Below are positions 22,939 to 31,207 of a stretch of 33,012 nt of DNA, piece by piece. Position numbers and translations under genes: made by a program. Position 1 is the stretch's first letter, and every line of letters begins with the position of its first letter. The stretch comes from Sphingomonadales bacterium (lineage in GTDB: Bacteria; Pseudomonadota; Alphaproteobacteria; Rhodobacterales; Rhodobacteraceae). Under the pieces are notes generated by a model. It was not told the origin of the DNA and did no database searches. It worked only from the letters and a program-made list of their open reading frames with translations. The stretch covers positions 1-33,012 of the forward strand of contig JACXUS010000007.1 of NCBI GenBank assembly GCA_014763785.1, written 5' to 3'.

Positions 22939-23736
22939 ATGGGACGGCTGGAGGGATATTCCGCCTTGGTCACGGGCGGCGGCAAGGGCATCGGCCGCGC
23001 CGTGGTCGATCGCTTCGTGGCCGAAGGGGCGCGGGTGGTCGTGCTTGTGCGCTCAGGCAGCGACGCCGAGGCGCTGGCGGCGCAGCATGGCGACCGCGTT
23101 GCCTGCGTGACCGGCGATGTGCGCAACTGGCAAGACAATGTCGCGGCCGTGGAGATGGCCGAGACGCGATTTGGCAAGCTCGATGTGCTGGTGCCCAACG
23201 CCGGGGTCTATGATTTTTCGGACCCGTTCGAGAGCCTCGCGGGCGAGGATCTGGCGACGCGCTATCGCCAGCTCTTCGATGTCAATGTGCTGGGCTATCT
23301 GCTGGCCACCCGCGCGGCGCTCGGGGCGCTGCGCGCAAGCCGGGGCAGCATCATCTATACGCTGTCGTCCTCGTCGTTCTTTGCGGGCGGCGGCGGCGCG
23401 CTCTATGTCAGCTCGAAACATGCGCTGGTCGGGACGGTGAAACAACTCGCCTATGAGCTGGCCCCCGAGATCCGCGTGAATGCCGTGGCGCCGGGGGGCA
23501 CGCGCACCGGGCTTGGCGGTCTGCCGGGCGATACCCGCGCGCTGGCCGATCTGGCGGGCTTCGAGGACATGGTCGCGCGCAACGTGCCGCTCGGGTTTCT
23601 CTCGGAGCCCGAGGACCACGCCGGCCTTTATGTGACGCTGGCCGCGCGCGAGGAGAGCCGCTTTGTCACCAGCGAGATCATCCGCTCTGACGGCGGGATC
23701 GAAGTGCGCGGACGGCGCAGAAAGACAAGCTCATGA
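22939..23736 (+). CDS. cis-dihydrodiol dehydrogenase (SDR family, BphB-like)
   Basis: 265-residue NAD-dependent short-chain dehydrogenase that rearomatises the cis-dihydrodiol made by the dioxygenase. It has TGGGKGIGRA (12-21) for NAD, NAGV (87-90), Ser143 or a neighbour in SSSSF, and Tyr156-Lys160 (YVSSK) as catalytic pair. The wording of ALVTGGGKGIGRAVVDRFVAEGARV and of DVNVLGYLLATRAAL matches BphB/NahB-type diol dehydrogenases more than general SDRs. It starts 13 bases after the beta subunit and overlaps the next gene by an ATGA. Confidence 0.9.
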   Translation: MGRLEGYSALVTGGGKGIGRAVVDRFVAEGARVVVLVRSGSDAEALAAQHGDRVACVTGDVRNWQDNVAAVEMAETRFGKLDVLVPNAGVYDFSDPFESLAGEDLATRYRQLFDVNVLGYLLATRAALGALRASRGSIIYTLSSSSFFAGGGGALYVSSKHALVGTVKQLAYELAPEIRVNAVAPGGTRTGLGGLPGDTRALADLAGFEDMVARNVPLGFLSEPEDHAGLYVTLAAREESRFVTSEIIRSDGGIEVRGRRRKTSS

Positions 23737-24701
23737 CCGCACGCGAACAGATCGAGGCGCTGAAAGCGCGGCTGCGCCTGCCGGTGATTGCGGCGCCGAT
23801 GTTTCTGGTCTCGGGGCCCGAGTTGGTGATCGCGGCGGCGCGCGCGGGCATCATGGGGGCGTTTCCCGGCCCGAACGGGCGCACCATCGCCGACCTGCGC
23901 GACTGGTTCGAGACCATTCACGCGGCCCTTGGGCCCGCGCAGCTGCCCTTCGCCTTCAACATGATCACCCATTCGAGCTATGGCCGCTTCGACGAGGAAC
24001 TGGCTCTGGTGGCGCGCTTCAAGCCCGAGATCGTCATCACCGCGCTGGGCGGGCCGCACCGGGTCAGTGACGTGGTGCATGGCTATGGCGGGCTGGTCTT
24101 TGCCGATGTGGGCAGCCCGACCTATGCCCGCAAGGCGATCGAGAAGGGCGCGGACGGGCTGGTTCTGGTCTGCGCGGGCGCGGGCGGCCATACCGGAACC
24201 TATGCCATGGCGCCCTTCCTCGATGAGGTGCGCCGCTTCTTCGACGGGCCGATTGCGGTCGGCGGCGGGATTTCCACCGGCGAGGCCGTGCTGGCCGTCG
24301 AGATGCTCGGCGCCGATTTCGCCTATATCGGCACGCGCTTTCTGGGCGCGAGCGAAACCCTGATCGGCGACGGCTATCGCCAGATGGTGATCGACAGCGG
24401 GATCGAGGATCTGATCGCCTCGAAGGCCATCACCGGCGCCTTGGGCAACTGGATGAAGGCCTCGGTCGCGGCCGCCGGTCTCGATCTCGAGGCGATGAAG
24501 GCCGAGGCCAGGATCGACTTCTCGGGCGACATGCACTCGGGCGCGAAGGCGTGGAAAACCGTCTGGAGCGCGGGGCAGGGCGTGGGCCAGATCCACGCGA
24601 TCACCCCCCTGGCGCAGATCGTCGAGGATCTGGCCGCGGGATATGAGGCGGCGGGCCGCAGGCTGGCCGCGCGTTTTGTCAAACCGGAGGAGCCGGCATG
24701 A
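23733..24701 (+). CDS. Nitronate monooxygenase family flavoprotein
   Basis: 322-residue FMN TIM-barrel protein of the 2-nitropropane dioxygenase/nitronate monooxygenase family, which also holds FabK enoyl reductases. Motifs are PVIAAPMFLVSGPELVIAAARAGIMGAFPG, GADGLVLVCAGAGGHTG with His153 at the position of the nitronate base, and GPIAVGGGISTGEAV with YIGTRFLGASE for the FMN phosphate. It is not a usual member of a meta-cleavage operon, yet ATGA overlaps on both sides (SDR before, hydratase after) fix it in this transcript. It could detoxify nitronates, handle a nitro-group substrate, or reduce an unsaturated intermediate. No choice is possible from sequence. Confidence 0.85.
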   Translation: MTAREQIEALKARLRLPVIAAPMFLVSGPELVIAAARAGIMGAFPGPNGRTIADLRDWFETIHAALGPAQLPFAFNMITHSSYGRFDEELALVARFKPEIVITALGGPHRVSDVVHGYGGLVFADVGSPTYARKAIEKGADGLVLVCAGAGGHTGTYAMAPFLDEVRRFFDGPIAVGGGISTGEAVLAVEMLGADFAYIGTRFLGASETLIGDGYRQMVIDSGIEDLIASKAITGALGNWMKASVAAAGLDLEAMKAEARIDFSGDMHSGAKAWKTVWSAGQGVGQIHAITPLAQIVEDLAAGYEAAGRRLAARFVKPEEPA

Positions 24702-25468
24702 GCTTGCAACAGATCGCAGAGGCCCTGCGCGCCGCCGAGGCCAGCGCGACGCCGATCCCCGCCATTCGCGCGCATCTGCGCAGCGGCGAAGACGCCTATG
24801 CCATTCAGGAACTCAACACCACGGCGCGTCTGGCCGCCGGCGGGCGTCTGGTCGGGCGCAAGATCGGGCTGACCAACCCGGCCGTTCAGGCGCAGCTGGG
24901 CGTCGATCAGCCCGATTACGGCATGTTGTTTGCCGATATGGACCTGCCCCATGGCGCGGTTCTGCCATGGTCGGAGGGCGCGCAGTGGAAGGCCGAGGCC
25001 GAGCTTGCCTTCGTCATCGGCCGCGATCTGACGCAGCCCGATTGCACCATGGCCGAGGCGATGCGCGCGGTCGAATATGTGGTGCCCGCGCTCGAGATCG
25101 TGGGCTCGCGGATTGCCGGTTGGGATATCCGCTTCCTCGACACGGTCGCCGATAATGCCTCCTCGGCCTTCTTCACGCTGGGGCCATCGGCGCGCCGCCT
25201 GATCGACGCCGATCTGCTGAACTGCCGGATGGAGATGCGCGCGGGCGCCGAGGTAGTCTCGCAGGGGGAGGGCCGCGCCTGTCTCGGCTCGCCGCTGAAC
25301 GCGCTCTTGTGGCTGGCGCGAACCATGGCCCGCGCGGGCCGCCCGCTGGCCGAGGGGGATGTGGTGCTGTCGGGCGCTTTGGGGCCGATGGTCACCGCCA
25401 GCCCCGGCGCGCGCTTCACCGCCGAGATCGAAGGATTTGGCGAAACTGCCATCGGATTTGGAGACTGA
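24698..25468 (+). CDS. mhpD: 2-oxopent-4-enoate (2-hydroxypenta-2,4-dienoate) hydratase
   Basis: 256-residue hydratase of the MhpD/BphH family that adds water to the dienoate released by the hydrolase, giving 4-hydroxy-2-oxovalerate. The metal-binding acid triad is Glu100 and Glu102 (WKAEAELAF) and Glu133 ([10 protein letters not shown]). [26 protein letters not shown] (53-78) is the diagnostic N-terminal motif, and [16 protein letters not shown] is also conserved. Length is normal. ATGA overlap with the flavoprotein gene; one base separates its stop from the acetaldehyde dehydrogenase start. Confidence 0.92.
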   Translation: MSLQQIAEALRAAEASATPIPAIRAHLRSGEDAYAIQELNTTARLAAGGRLVGRKIGLTNPAVQAQLGVDQPDYGMLFADMDLPHGAVLPWSEGAQWKAEAELAFVIGRDLTQPDCTMAEAMRAVEYVVPALEIVGSRIAGWDIRFLDTVADNASSAFFTLGPSARRLIDADLLNCRMEMRAGAEVVSQGEGRACLGSPLNALLWLARTMARAGRPLAEGDVVLSGALGPMVTASPGARFTAEIEGFGETAIGFGD

Positions 25469-25469
25469 C

Positions 25470-26414
25470 ATGGACAAGGTCAAATGCGCGATCATCGGAT
25501 CGGGCAATATCGGGTCGGATCTGATGATCAAGATCATGCGCACCTCGGAGGTTCTGACGATGGGCGCCATGGTCGGGATCGACCCCGCATCGGACGGCCT
25601 GACGCGCGCGGCGCGGATGGGGGTTGCGACCACACATGAGGGGCTTGCCGGGCTGCGCGCCTTGCCCGATTACAAAGATATCCGCATCGTCTTCGATGCG
25701 ACCTCGGCGGGCGCGCATAAACGCCATTCCGAGGCGCTGATCGCGGATGGCAAGCAGGTGATCGACCTGACCCCCGCGGCCATCGGCCCCTTCGTCATTC
25801 CCGCGGTCAATATCGACGCGCATCCCGGCGCGATGAACGTCAATATTGTGACCTGCGGCGGGCAGGCGACGATCCCGATGGTGGCGGCGGTCAACCGCGT
25901 CAGGCCGGTGCATTACGGCGAGATCGTCGCCTCGATCTCGTCGAAATCGGCAGGCCCAGGCACGCGCGCCAATATCGACGAATTCACCGAAACCACCGCC
26001 CATGCCATCGAGCAGGTCGGCGGCGCCGGGATGGGCCGCGCGATCATCATCCTGAACCCCGCCGAGCCGCCGATGATCATGCGCGACACGGTCTATTGCC
26101 TGTGCGACGAGGCCGACCCGGAAGCGATCCGCGCCTCGATCGCCGAGATGGTGCGCGAGGTGCAGGGCTATGTGCCGGGCTATCGGCTGAAACAGGCCGT
26201 GCAATTCGAGCATATCGGCGCCAACGCGCCCCTGCATATCCCCGAGATGGGCCGAGATTTCACCGGGCTCAAGGTCTCGATCTTCCTCGAGGTCGAGGGC
26301 GCGGCGCATTACCTGCCCGCCTATGCCGGCAATCTCGACATCATGACGAGCGCCGCACTGCGCACCGCCGAGCGGCTCGCCATCAAACGCAACTGGGTCA
26401 AGGAGGCCGCGTGA
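25470..26414 (+). CDS. mhpF: Acetaldehyde dehydrogenase (acylating)
   Basis: 314-residue CoA-dependent enzyme (MhpF/DmpF/BphJ) that turns acetaldehyde into acetyl-CoA with NAD. It shows the nucleotide-binding [11 protein letters not shown] (8-18), the catalytic Cys129 in [13 protein letters not shown], and conserved ATSAGAH and [22 protein letters not shown] segments. In this family it forms a channelled complex with the aldolase encoded directly after it; the two genes share one base at 26414. Confidence 0.95.
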   Translation: MDKVKCAIIGSGNIGSDLMIKIMRTSEVLTMGAMVGIDPASDGLTRAARMGVATTHEGLAGLRALPDYKDIRIVFDATSAGAHKRHSEALIADGKQVIDLTPAAIGPFVIPAVNIDAHPGAMNVNIVTCGGQATIPMVAAVNRVRPVHYGEIVASISSKSAGPGTRANIDEFTETTAHAIEQVGGAGMGRAIIILNPAEPPMIMRDTVYCLCDEADPEAIRASIAEMVREVQGYVPGYRLKQAVQFEHIGANAPLHIPEMGRDFTGLKVSIFLEVEGAAHYLPAYAGNLDIMTSAALRTAERLAIKRNWVKEAA

Positions 26415-27433
26415 TGCCCAAGCTTTATGTTCAGGACGTCACGCTGCGCGATGGCATGCATGCGATGCGCCACCAATATGACCTCGGTCAGGTCCGTGCG
26501 ATCGCGCAGGCGCTCGATGAGGCCGGGGTGGATGCGATCGAGGTGACCCATGGCGATGGCGTTGCGGGCTCGACGATCAACTACGGTTTTGGCCGGCACA
26601 CCGATACCGCATGGATCGCCGAGGCGGCCAAGGTGATCCGCTCGGCCCGCCTGACCTGCCTGCTGGTGCCCGGCATCGGGACCTTGCAGGACCTGCGCCG
26701 CGCGCATGAGGCGGGCGTGACCTCGGTGCGCGTCGCCACCCATTGCACCGAGGCCGATGTGGCCGCCCAGCATATCGCCGCGGCGAAAGAGATGGGGATG
26801 GATGTCTCGGGCTTTCTGATGATGGCGCATCGGGTCGCGCCCGCGACGCTGGCCGAACAGGCCCGGCTGATGGAAAGCTATGGCGCCGATTGCGTCTATT
26901 GCACCGACAGCGCCGGGCGGCTGACCATGGCCGATGTGGCCGCGCGGTTCGAGGCCTATCGCGAGGCGCTGGGCCCCGCGACGCAGCTTGGTGCGCATAT
27001 GCATGAAAACCTGTCGCTGAGCGTGGCCAATTCGGTCGTGGCGGTCGAGCATGGCGCGACCCGCGTCGATGCCTCGCTGGCGGGGATGGGCGCGGGCGCG
27101 GGCAATACGCCGATCGAGGCCTTCGTGGCGGTCGCGAACCTTTATGGCTGGGAGCACGGCTGCGATCTGTTCAAGCTGCAGGATGCGGCCGATGATCTGG
27201 TGCGCCCGCTGCAGGACCGCCCCGTCCGCGTCGACCGCGAGACGCTTTCGATCGGCTATGCCGGGGTCTATTCGTCCTTCCTGCGCCATGCCGAGACCGC
27301 CGCGCGCCTCTATGGGCTCGATACCCGCGACATCCTGATGGAGCTGGGGCGGCGCGGCATGGTCGGCGGTCAGGAGGATATGATCGTCGATGTGGCGCTC
27401 GACATGGTCAAGGCGCTTGAGGCCGCGCAATGA
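26414..27433 (+). CDS. mhpE: 4-hydroxy-2-oxovalerate aldolase
   Basis: 339-residue divalent-metal aldolase (MhpE/DmpG/BphI) that splits 4-hydroxy-2-oxovalerate into pyruvate and acetaldehyde. The TIM barrel starts [14 protein letters not shown] with Arg12, Asp13 and His20; the metal pair is His195 and His197 ([15 protein letters not shown]). The C-terminal helical domain ([42 protein letters not shown]) docks the dehydrogenase. It ends the operon: its stop lies five bases from that of the convergent tetR gene, and I see no terminator between. Confidence 0.95.
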   Translation: MPKLYVQDVTLRDGMHAMRHQYDLGQVRAIAQALDEAGVDAIEVTHGDGVAGSTINYGFGRHTDTAWIAEAAKVIRSARLTCLLVPGIGTLQDLRRAHEAGVTSVRVATHCTEADVAAQHIAAAKEMGMDVSGFLMMAHRVAPATLAEQARLMESYGADCVYCTDSAGRLTMADVAARFEAYREALGPATQLGAHMHENLSLSVANSVVAVEHGATRVDASLAGMGAGAGNTPIEAFVAVANLYGWEHGCDLFKLQDAADDLVRPLQDRPVRVDRETLSIGYAGVYSSFLRHAETAARLYGLDTRDILMELGRRGMVGGQEDMIVDVALDMVKALEAAQ

Positions 27434-27438
27434 CCGCC

Positions 27439-28059
27439 CTAGCGCGTCTGTCCGGCCTGCCCCGCGGTCATCGTGAGGGCCTTTTCCAGGAATTCCTCCT
27501 GACTCATCGGGTCGAGCGAGCTGTGCAGGATGGAATCCCCCATGATCAGGCAATAGGCGAGATAGGCGCGTTTGCGCGCTTCCTCGGGCGCATAGCCCAT
27601 GTCGCGAAACAGCTTCGAGATATAGTCGAAGCGAATCTCGTCGACCTCGGCCACCGCCTTGCGCGGCATCTCCACCCGACGCGCCCAGTCCCGGATCGAG
27701 GTCTCGATCTGCGCGAAAGCGGGCGAATTCTTGCGCCGCGGCAACGAGAACAGGCTGGTCAGCCGCGCGCGGGGATCGTCGCCGGCAATCGAGATCGAGC
27801 GGATGACATTCAGCGTCATCTTCTTGCGCCAATGCCCCAGCATCGCGCCCAGAAGCGCGCTGCGGGTCTTGAAATGCCAGTAAAAGCTGCCTTTCGTGAC
27901 CCCCAGCCGGTCGCACAGCGTGTCGATCTTGATGCCGCGGACATTCTCGTTGACCAGAATCTGCAGCGCCTCCTGCACCCAGTCCTGCTCGTTCAGCGGA
28001 CTGTCCTTGTGACGGCTGGTGGGGCGGCGTTTCGTCTGGGTCTTGGCAGGTTCGGACAC
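27439..28059 (-). CDS. TetR-family transcriptional regulator of the aromatic cluster
   Basis: 206 residues from a GTG at 28059, which has an AAGGAG site nine bases upstream. An ATG start at 28128 would reach into the divergent reductase gene. The basic N-terminal tail is followed by a TetR HTH (about 25-72; IDTLCDRLGVTKGSFYWHFKTRSALL). The ligand-binding part has TSIRDWARR and YLAYCLIMGDSILHSS. Position between the catabolic operon and the reductase gene suggests that it represses both. Its own upstream region holds a copy (28081-28098) of the palindrome found at the cluster promoter, which would allow control of both units and of itself. Confidence 0.9.
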   Translation of the reverse strand: MSEPAKTQTKRRPTSRHKDSPLNEQDWVQEALQILVNENVRGIKIDTLCDRLGVTKGSFYWHFKTRSALLGAMLGHWRKKMTLNVIRSISIAGDDPRARLTSLFSLPRRKNSPAFAQIETSIRDWARRVEMPRKAVAEVDEIRFDYISKLFRDMGYAPEEARKRAYLAYCLIMGDSILHSSLDPMSQEEFLEKALTMTAGQAGQTR

Positions 28060-28080
28060 GGGATGCTCTCCTTCGCTCGA

Positions 28081-28098
28081 CAGTACCTTAGAGCATTG
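28081..28098. promoter_or_regulatory. Operator-like repeat between tetR and the reductase gene
   Basis: CAGTAC-CTTAGA-GCATTG is an imperfect copy (4 of 6 arm pairs) of the 14249 palindrome. The likeness continues to the right: both sites run directly into TTGACTG. It lies in the 67-base spacer between the divergent starts, so one bound regulator could shut both genes. A candidate -10 TATTAA (28108-28113) faces the reductase gene. Confidence 0.55.
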
Positions 28099-28126
28099 AC
28101 TGGCCGATATTAAGAGGGACAAATCC

Positions 28127-29335
28127 ATGGAAACCGTTGTGATCGTCGGTGCCGGACAGGCGGGGGCGGCGGCTGCGCTGTCGCTGCGCGACTTCGGCTT
28201 TGCGGGCGCTATCGAGGTGATCGGCCAAGAGCCCGATCCGCCCTATGAGCGCCCCGAACTGTCCAAGGGCTACCTTGCCGAAACCGTGCCCTTCGGGGCG
28301 CTGGTCGCGCTTGCCCCCGAGAAGGCCGAGGCGCTGGGCATCACGCTGCGGCTGTTTTGCGACGTGCGCGAGATCGACCGGGCGGGGGCGCGGCTGCGCA
28401 CGGATAGCGGCTGGACCCGCTATGACCATCTCATTCTGGCGACCGGAGGGCAGCCGCGTCGCCTGCCCCTGCCCGAGGCGCTGGCGCGCAAGGCCTGTGC
28501 CATCCGCACCCGCGCGGATGCCGATCAGATCCGGGCCCGGTTGCGACAGGCGGCCTCGGTGGTGGTGATCGGCGGCGGTTGGCTCGGCACCGAACTGGCG
28601 TTGACCGCGCGGTCGTTCGGGGCGCAGGTCGATCTGATCGAGACCGCGCCGCGGCTTTGTGCCCGGGTGGCGCCGGTCTGGCTGTCGGACCGGCTGGCCG
28701 AGATCCAGACCGCGGCCGGGGTCCGGCTGCATCTCGGGCAGGTGCCCGGCTTCGAGGCGCAGGGGGCGATCCGTCTTGGCCCCGCGCGTCTGCAGCCCGA
28801 TCTGATCGTCGAAGCGGTCGGGATGATCGCCCATGACGGTCTGGCCCGCGCGGCCGGGCTGGACTGTGACGATGGCATCCTTGTGGACAGCCACAATCTG
28901 ACGGCGGACCCGGCGATCTTTGCGATTGGCGATTGCGCCAAGGTGGCGGGCGAGGCACGCTGCGAAAGCTGGCAATATGCCAATCACTCGGCCCGGGTCG
29001 CGGCGGCCCGGATCACCGCCCGGCCACGGCCAAAGCCGGAGCCGCGCTGGTTCTGGAGCGTGCAGGGCGCGTCCCGCGTGCAGATGCTGGGCGAGTGTCC
29101 CGAGGGCGCCGTCCAGATCGTGCGCCAGATCGGCCGCGGGCAGAGCTGCCTGTTCCTGTCGGGGGCGATGCTGGTGGGCTGCGTCGCCATCGACACGCCC
29201 CGCGACATCGCCGAGGCGCGCAAGGTGATGGCCTCGCGCCGGGCGCTCGATCTCGACCGGATCCGCGATCTGAAGGTGCCGCTCTCGCAGGCGCTGCTGG
29301 ATGTGCGCGAGGCAGTGGCCAATTATCCGGCCTGA
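28127..29335 (+). CDS. Ferredoxin reductase of the ring-hydroxylating oxygenase
   Basis: 402-residue FAD/NAD(P)H reductase of the glutathione-reductase-like group (BphA4, TodA, rubredoxin reductase). FAD-binding VVIVGAGQAGAAAALSLR (4-21), YERPELSKGYL, the NAD motif VVVIGGGWLGTELAL (about 146-160), and the second FAD motif AIFAIGDCAKV are all present. The C-terminal dimerisation-type domain begins at about 305 with WFWSVQG. It should pass electrons from NADH to the Rieske ferredoxin at 20641, completing the four-component dioxygenase. An AGAGGGA site precedes the ATG. Separate, divergent transcription from tetR is unusual for an oxygenase component. Confidence 0.92.
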   Translation: METVVIVGAGQAGAAAALSLRDFGFAGAIEVIGQEPDPPYERPELSKGYLAETVPFGALVALAPEKAEALGITLRLFCDVREIDRAGARLRTDSGWTRYDHLILATGGQPRRLPLPEALARKACAIRTRADADQIRARLRQAASVVVIGGGWLGTELALTARSFGAQVDLIETAPRLCARVAPVWLSDRLAEIQTAAGVRLHLGQVPGFEAQGAIRLGPARLQPDLIVEAVGMIAHDGLARAAGLDCDDGILVDSHNLTADPAIFAIGDCAKVAGEARCESWQYANHSARVAAARITARPRPKPEPRWFWSVQGASRVQMLGECPEGAVQIVRQIGRGQSCLFLSGAMLVGCVAIDTPRDIAEARKVMASRRALDLDRIRDLKVPLSQALLDVREAVANYPA

Positions 29336-29398
29336 CGAGGCCGCAGCGCCGTGCCCGGCCGGAGGCCGCCGGGCCGCCCTGTCCGCCGCCCGGCGTAG

Positions 29399-29434
29399 AA
29401 AAAGGCCGCGCAGGTTGCCCTGCGCGGCCTTTTC
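29399..29434. terminator. Bidirectional intrinsic terminator
   Basis: Perfect 15-bp palindrome AAAAGGCCGCGCAGG (29400-29414) and complement (29419-29433) around TTGC. With A-rich and T-rich outer ends it works on either strand, serving the reductase gene on + and rpmJ on -. Confidence 0.92.
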
Positions 29435-29452
29435 ATCTGCGGCTCGAGTGCC

Positions 29453-29578
29453 TCAGCCCTGACGGGCCTTGAAGCGCTTCTGCGTCTTGTTGATCACATA
29501 GACGCGGCCCTTGCGGCGCACGATCTGGCAATCGCGATGACGCTGCTTGAGCGAGCGGAGCGAGTTACGGACCTTCAT
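29453..29578 (-). CDS. rpmJ: 50S ribosomal protein L36
   Basis: 41-residue basic ribosomal protein ([20 protein letters not shown], then [21 protein letters not shown]). This is the longer alphaproteobacterial L36 form with only one Cys (Cys17), i.e. without the full zinc-binding set of the short form. A strong AAGGAGAT site precedes the ATG at 29578. It is monocistronic, with the hairpin at 29399-29434 behind it. It marks conserved backbone beside the catabolic cluster. Confidence 0.96.
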   Translation of the reverse strand: MKVRNSLRSLKQRHRDCQIVRRKGRVYVINKTQKRFKARQG

Positions 29579-29645
29579 GGGTCATCTCCTTGTCGCGGCG
29601 CGCGTGCGCCTTGAAACTTGTGTCCCCTTGCGGGGACGGCGAAAA

Positions 29646-29720
29646 TGGTGGGCGGTACTGGGATCGAACCAGTGGCCACTACGATGTCAACGTAGTGCTC
29701 TACCGCTGAGCTAACCGCCC
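29646..29720 (-). tRNA. tRNA-Val (anticodon GAC)
   Basis: On the minus strand a 75-base cloverleaf folds with acceptor stem GGGCGGT/ACCGCCC, D arm GCTC...GAGC, anticodon stem CTACG/CGTAG around TTGACAT (anticodon GAC), and T arm ACTGG-TTCGATC-CCAGT. The 3' CCA is encoded (29646-29648). Confidence 0.97.
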
Positions 29721-29879
29721 ACACCCGGGTGATTCTGCGCCAAGTCCCTTCCGGTAAAAGAAAGGACGCGGGCGAACCGCGTCGGTCTGCGGGTCTATAA
29801 AAGGAGTCGGAGCGGCTTTCAAGAGGCTTTTGGCAGGAAAAGAAATCGGTGTATCCTTCGGGAAATGCAAGGAGAGACG

Positions 29880-30737
29880 ATGCAAGACACGCCCCCGTTC
29901 CGGCTGCGGATGCCCCGCCTGCAGACGAGCGCGGTGATCTTTGCCTCGCCGCATTCCGGGCGGCGCTATCCGGCGCAGATGCTGGGGCGCAGCCTGCTGG
30001 ATCCCTTGCGGCTGCGCTCCTCCGAGGATGCCTATGTCGATCGCCTGCTGGCATCTGCGCCGCAGGCCGGCGCGCCCTTGCTCAGCGCGCTGCTGCCGCG
30101 GGCCTGGGTCGATCTGAACCGCGCCGAGGACGAGCTCGACCCCGCGCTGATCGAGGGGTTGCGCGGCTATCGGCCCAGCCCCCGGGTTGCGGCGGGGCTG
30201 GGGGTGATTCCCCGCGTCGTGTCCGGCGGGCGGGCGATCTATGCGGGCAAGATCGAGCGCGCCGAGGCCGAAGAACGTCTGGCGCTGGTCTGGCGGCCCT
30301 ATCATGACGCGCTCGCGCGGCTGATGACCATGACGCGCGCGCGATTCGGCCGGGCGATCCTGATCGACGTGCATTCGATGCCGTCCGAATCCTTGCAGGG
30401 CCTTGGGCCCACGCGCCCCGATGTCGTGCTGGGCGACCGCTTTGGTGCCTCGGCCGGGGCCGATGTGGTTGCAGGGATCGCGGCGGTGCTCGAGGCCGAG
30501 GGCCTGCGGGTGGCGCGCAACACCCCCTTCGCCGGCGCCTATATCGCCGAGCGGCATGGCCGGCCGATGCTGGGCAGCCATGTCGTGCAGATGGAGATCG
30601 ACCGCGCGCTGTATCTCGACGAGGCGCGTGTCCGCCCCAGTGCCGATTTCGACGCTTTCGCCGCGCTGATGGCGCGGGTGTTAGCGGCGCTGGCCGATCT
30701 GGGGCGGCCCGAAAACGGCCGTCTGGCCGCGGAATAG
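29880..30737 (+). CDS. N-formylglutamate amidohydrolase family protein
   Basis: 285-residue zinc hydrolase of the FGase family (HutG-like), which releases formate and glutamate from N-formylglutamate or acts on related N-acyl amino acids. Motifs are IFASPHSGRRYP (19-32), VDLNRAEDELDP, ILIDVHSMPSES and GSHVVQMEIDRALY. The ATG at 29880 lies behind an AGGAGAG site that overlaps an in-frame ATG at 29865, which is therefore unlikely to be used. No other hut gene is near, so the physiological substrate is open. Confidence 0.88.
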   Translation: MQDTPPFRLRMPRLQTSAVIFASPHSGRRYPAQMLGRSLLDPLRLRSSEDAYVDRLLASAPQAGAPLLSALLPRAWVDLNRAEDELDPALIEGLRGYRPSPRVAAGLGVIPRVVSGGRAIYAGKIERAEAEERLALVWRPYHDALARLMTMTRARFGRAILIDVHSMPSESLQGLGPTRPDVVLGDRFGASAGADVVAGIAAVLEAEGLRVARNTPFAGAYIAERHGRPMLGSHVVQMEIDRALYLDEARVRPSADFDAFAALMARVLAALADLGRPENGRLAAE

Positions 30738-30740
30738 GGC

Positions 30741-31127
30741 TCAGGCGGCGCGGCTGCCCTGCGCCTCGCGCAGCCATTTCGAGATGTTGCGCACCAGATG
30801 TTCCGATTTCGGCAGGAATTGCGCCTCGAACACCGATTGCGCCTGTGCCATGTCGCCCCGTTCGATTGCGGCAACGACCTCGCCTGCGAGCTGGTGGAAC
30901 TCGGCGTGGATGCGGCTGACGACGCGGTGCGGGACGCCGGCGGCATAGGCGCCGCCGCGCTTCGGGTCGTCCAGCCATTGGCCAAAGGCGCAGCAATCGC
31001 AGCGGCTGGCCTCGGCCGCGGTGATCTGTGCGCGCCGGGTCAGCATCGCGGTCTTGAGCCGCAGTTTCCAGGCGCCGTGCTGGCCGATGGCATCATGAAG
31101 GGAAGAGGCGAGATCTTGTTGGGTCAT
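30741..31127 (-). CDS. Stand-alone CZB (chemoreceptor zinc-binding) domain protein
   Basis: 128 residues made almost wholly of one CZB domain, the helical Zn-binding module usually found at the end of chemoreceptors or diguanylate cyclases. Predicted ligands are His17 (QHGAWKLRL), Cys46 (CAFGQWL), His74 and His78 (HAEFHQL). The flanking CDCC gives three closely spaced cysteines that could add redox or hypochlorite sensitivity. The AAGGA-preceded ATG at 31127 is preferred to that at 31154. It could sense zinc or thiol oxidants and act on a separate signalling partner. Convergent with the FGase gene, three bases between ends. Confidence 0.85.
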   Translation of the reverse strand: MTQQDLASSLHDAIGQHGAWKLRLKTAMLTRRAQITAAEASRCDCCAFGQWLDDPKRGGAYAAGVPHRVVSRIHAEFHQLAGEVVAAIERGDMAQAQSVFEAQFLPKSEHLVRNISKWLREAQGSRAA

Positions 31128-31207
31128 CTGTCTATGTCCTTGAAAACGTCGCATCTATTTCCCTGAATGTGTCAAGGAAGCGTTAATATGACAGGTCTGT
31201 AACGGGA

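Noticed and set aside
28060-28128. Longer TetR product from an ATG at 28128
   Set aside because: It would overlap the divergent reductase start and the operator-like repeat, and it adds an unconserved tail. The GTG at 28059 has a good ribosome-binding site.
29646-29720. tRNA-Val as the attachment site of an island carrying the aromatic cluster
   Set aside because: The 3' end faces the cluster, but rpmJ and a terminator lie between. I found no integrase and no second copy of the tRNA end in the window.
29865-29879. Upstream in-frame ATG of the N-formylglutamate amidohydrolase gene
   Set aside because: The AGGAGAG between the two ATGs is positioned for the second one at 29880, and the first lacks its own site.
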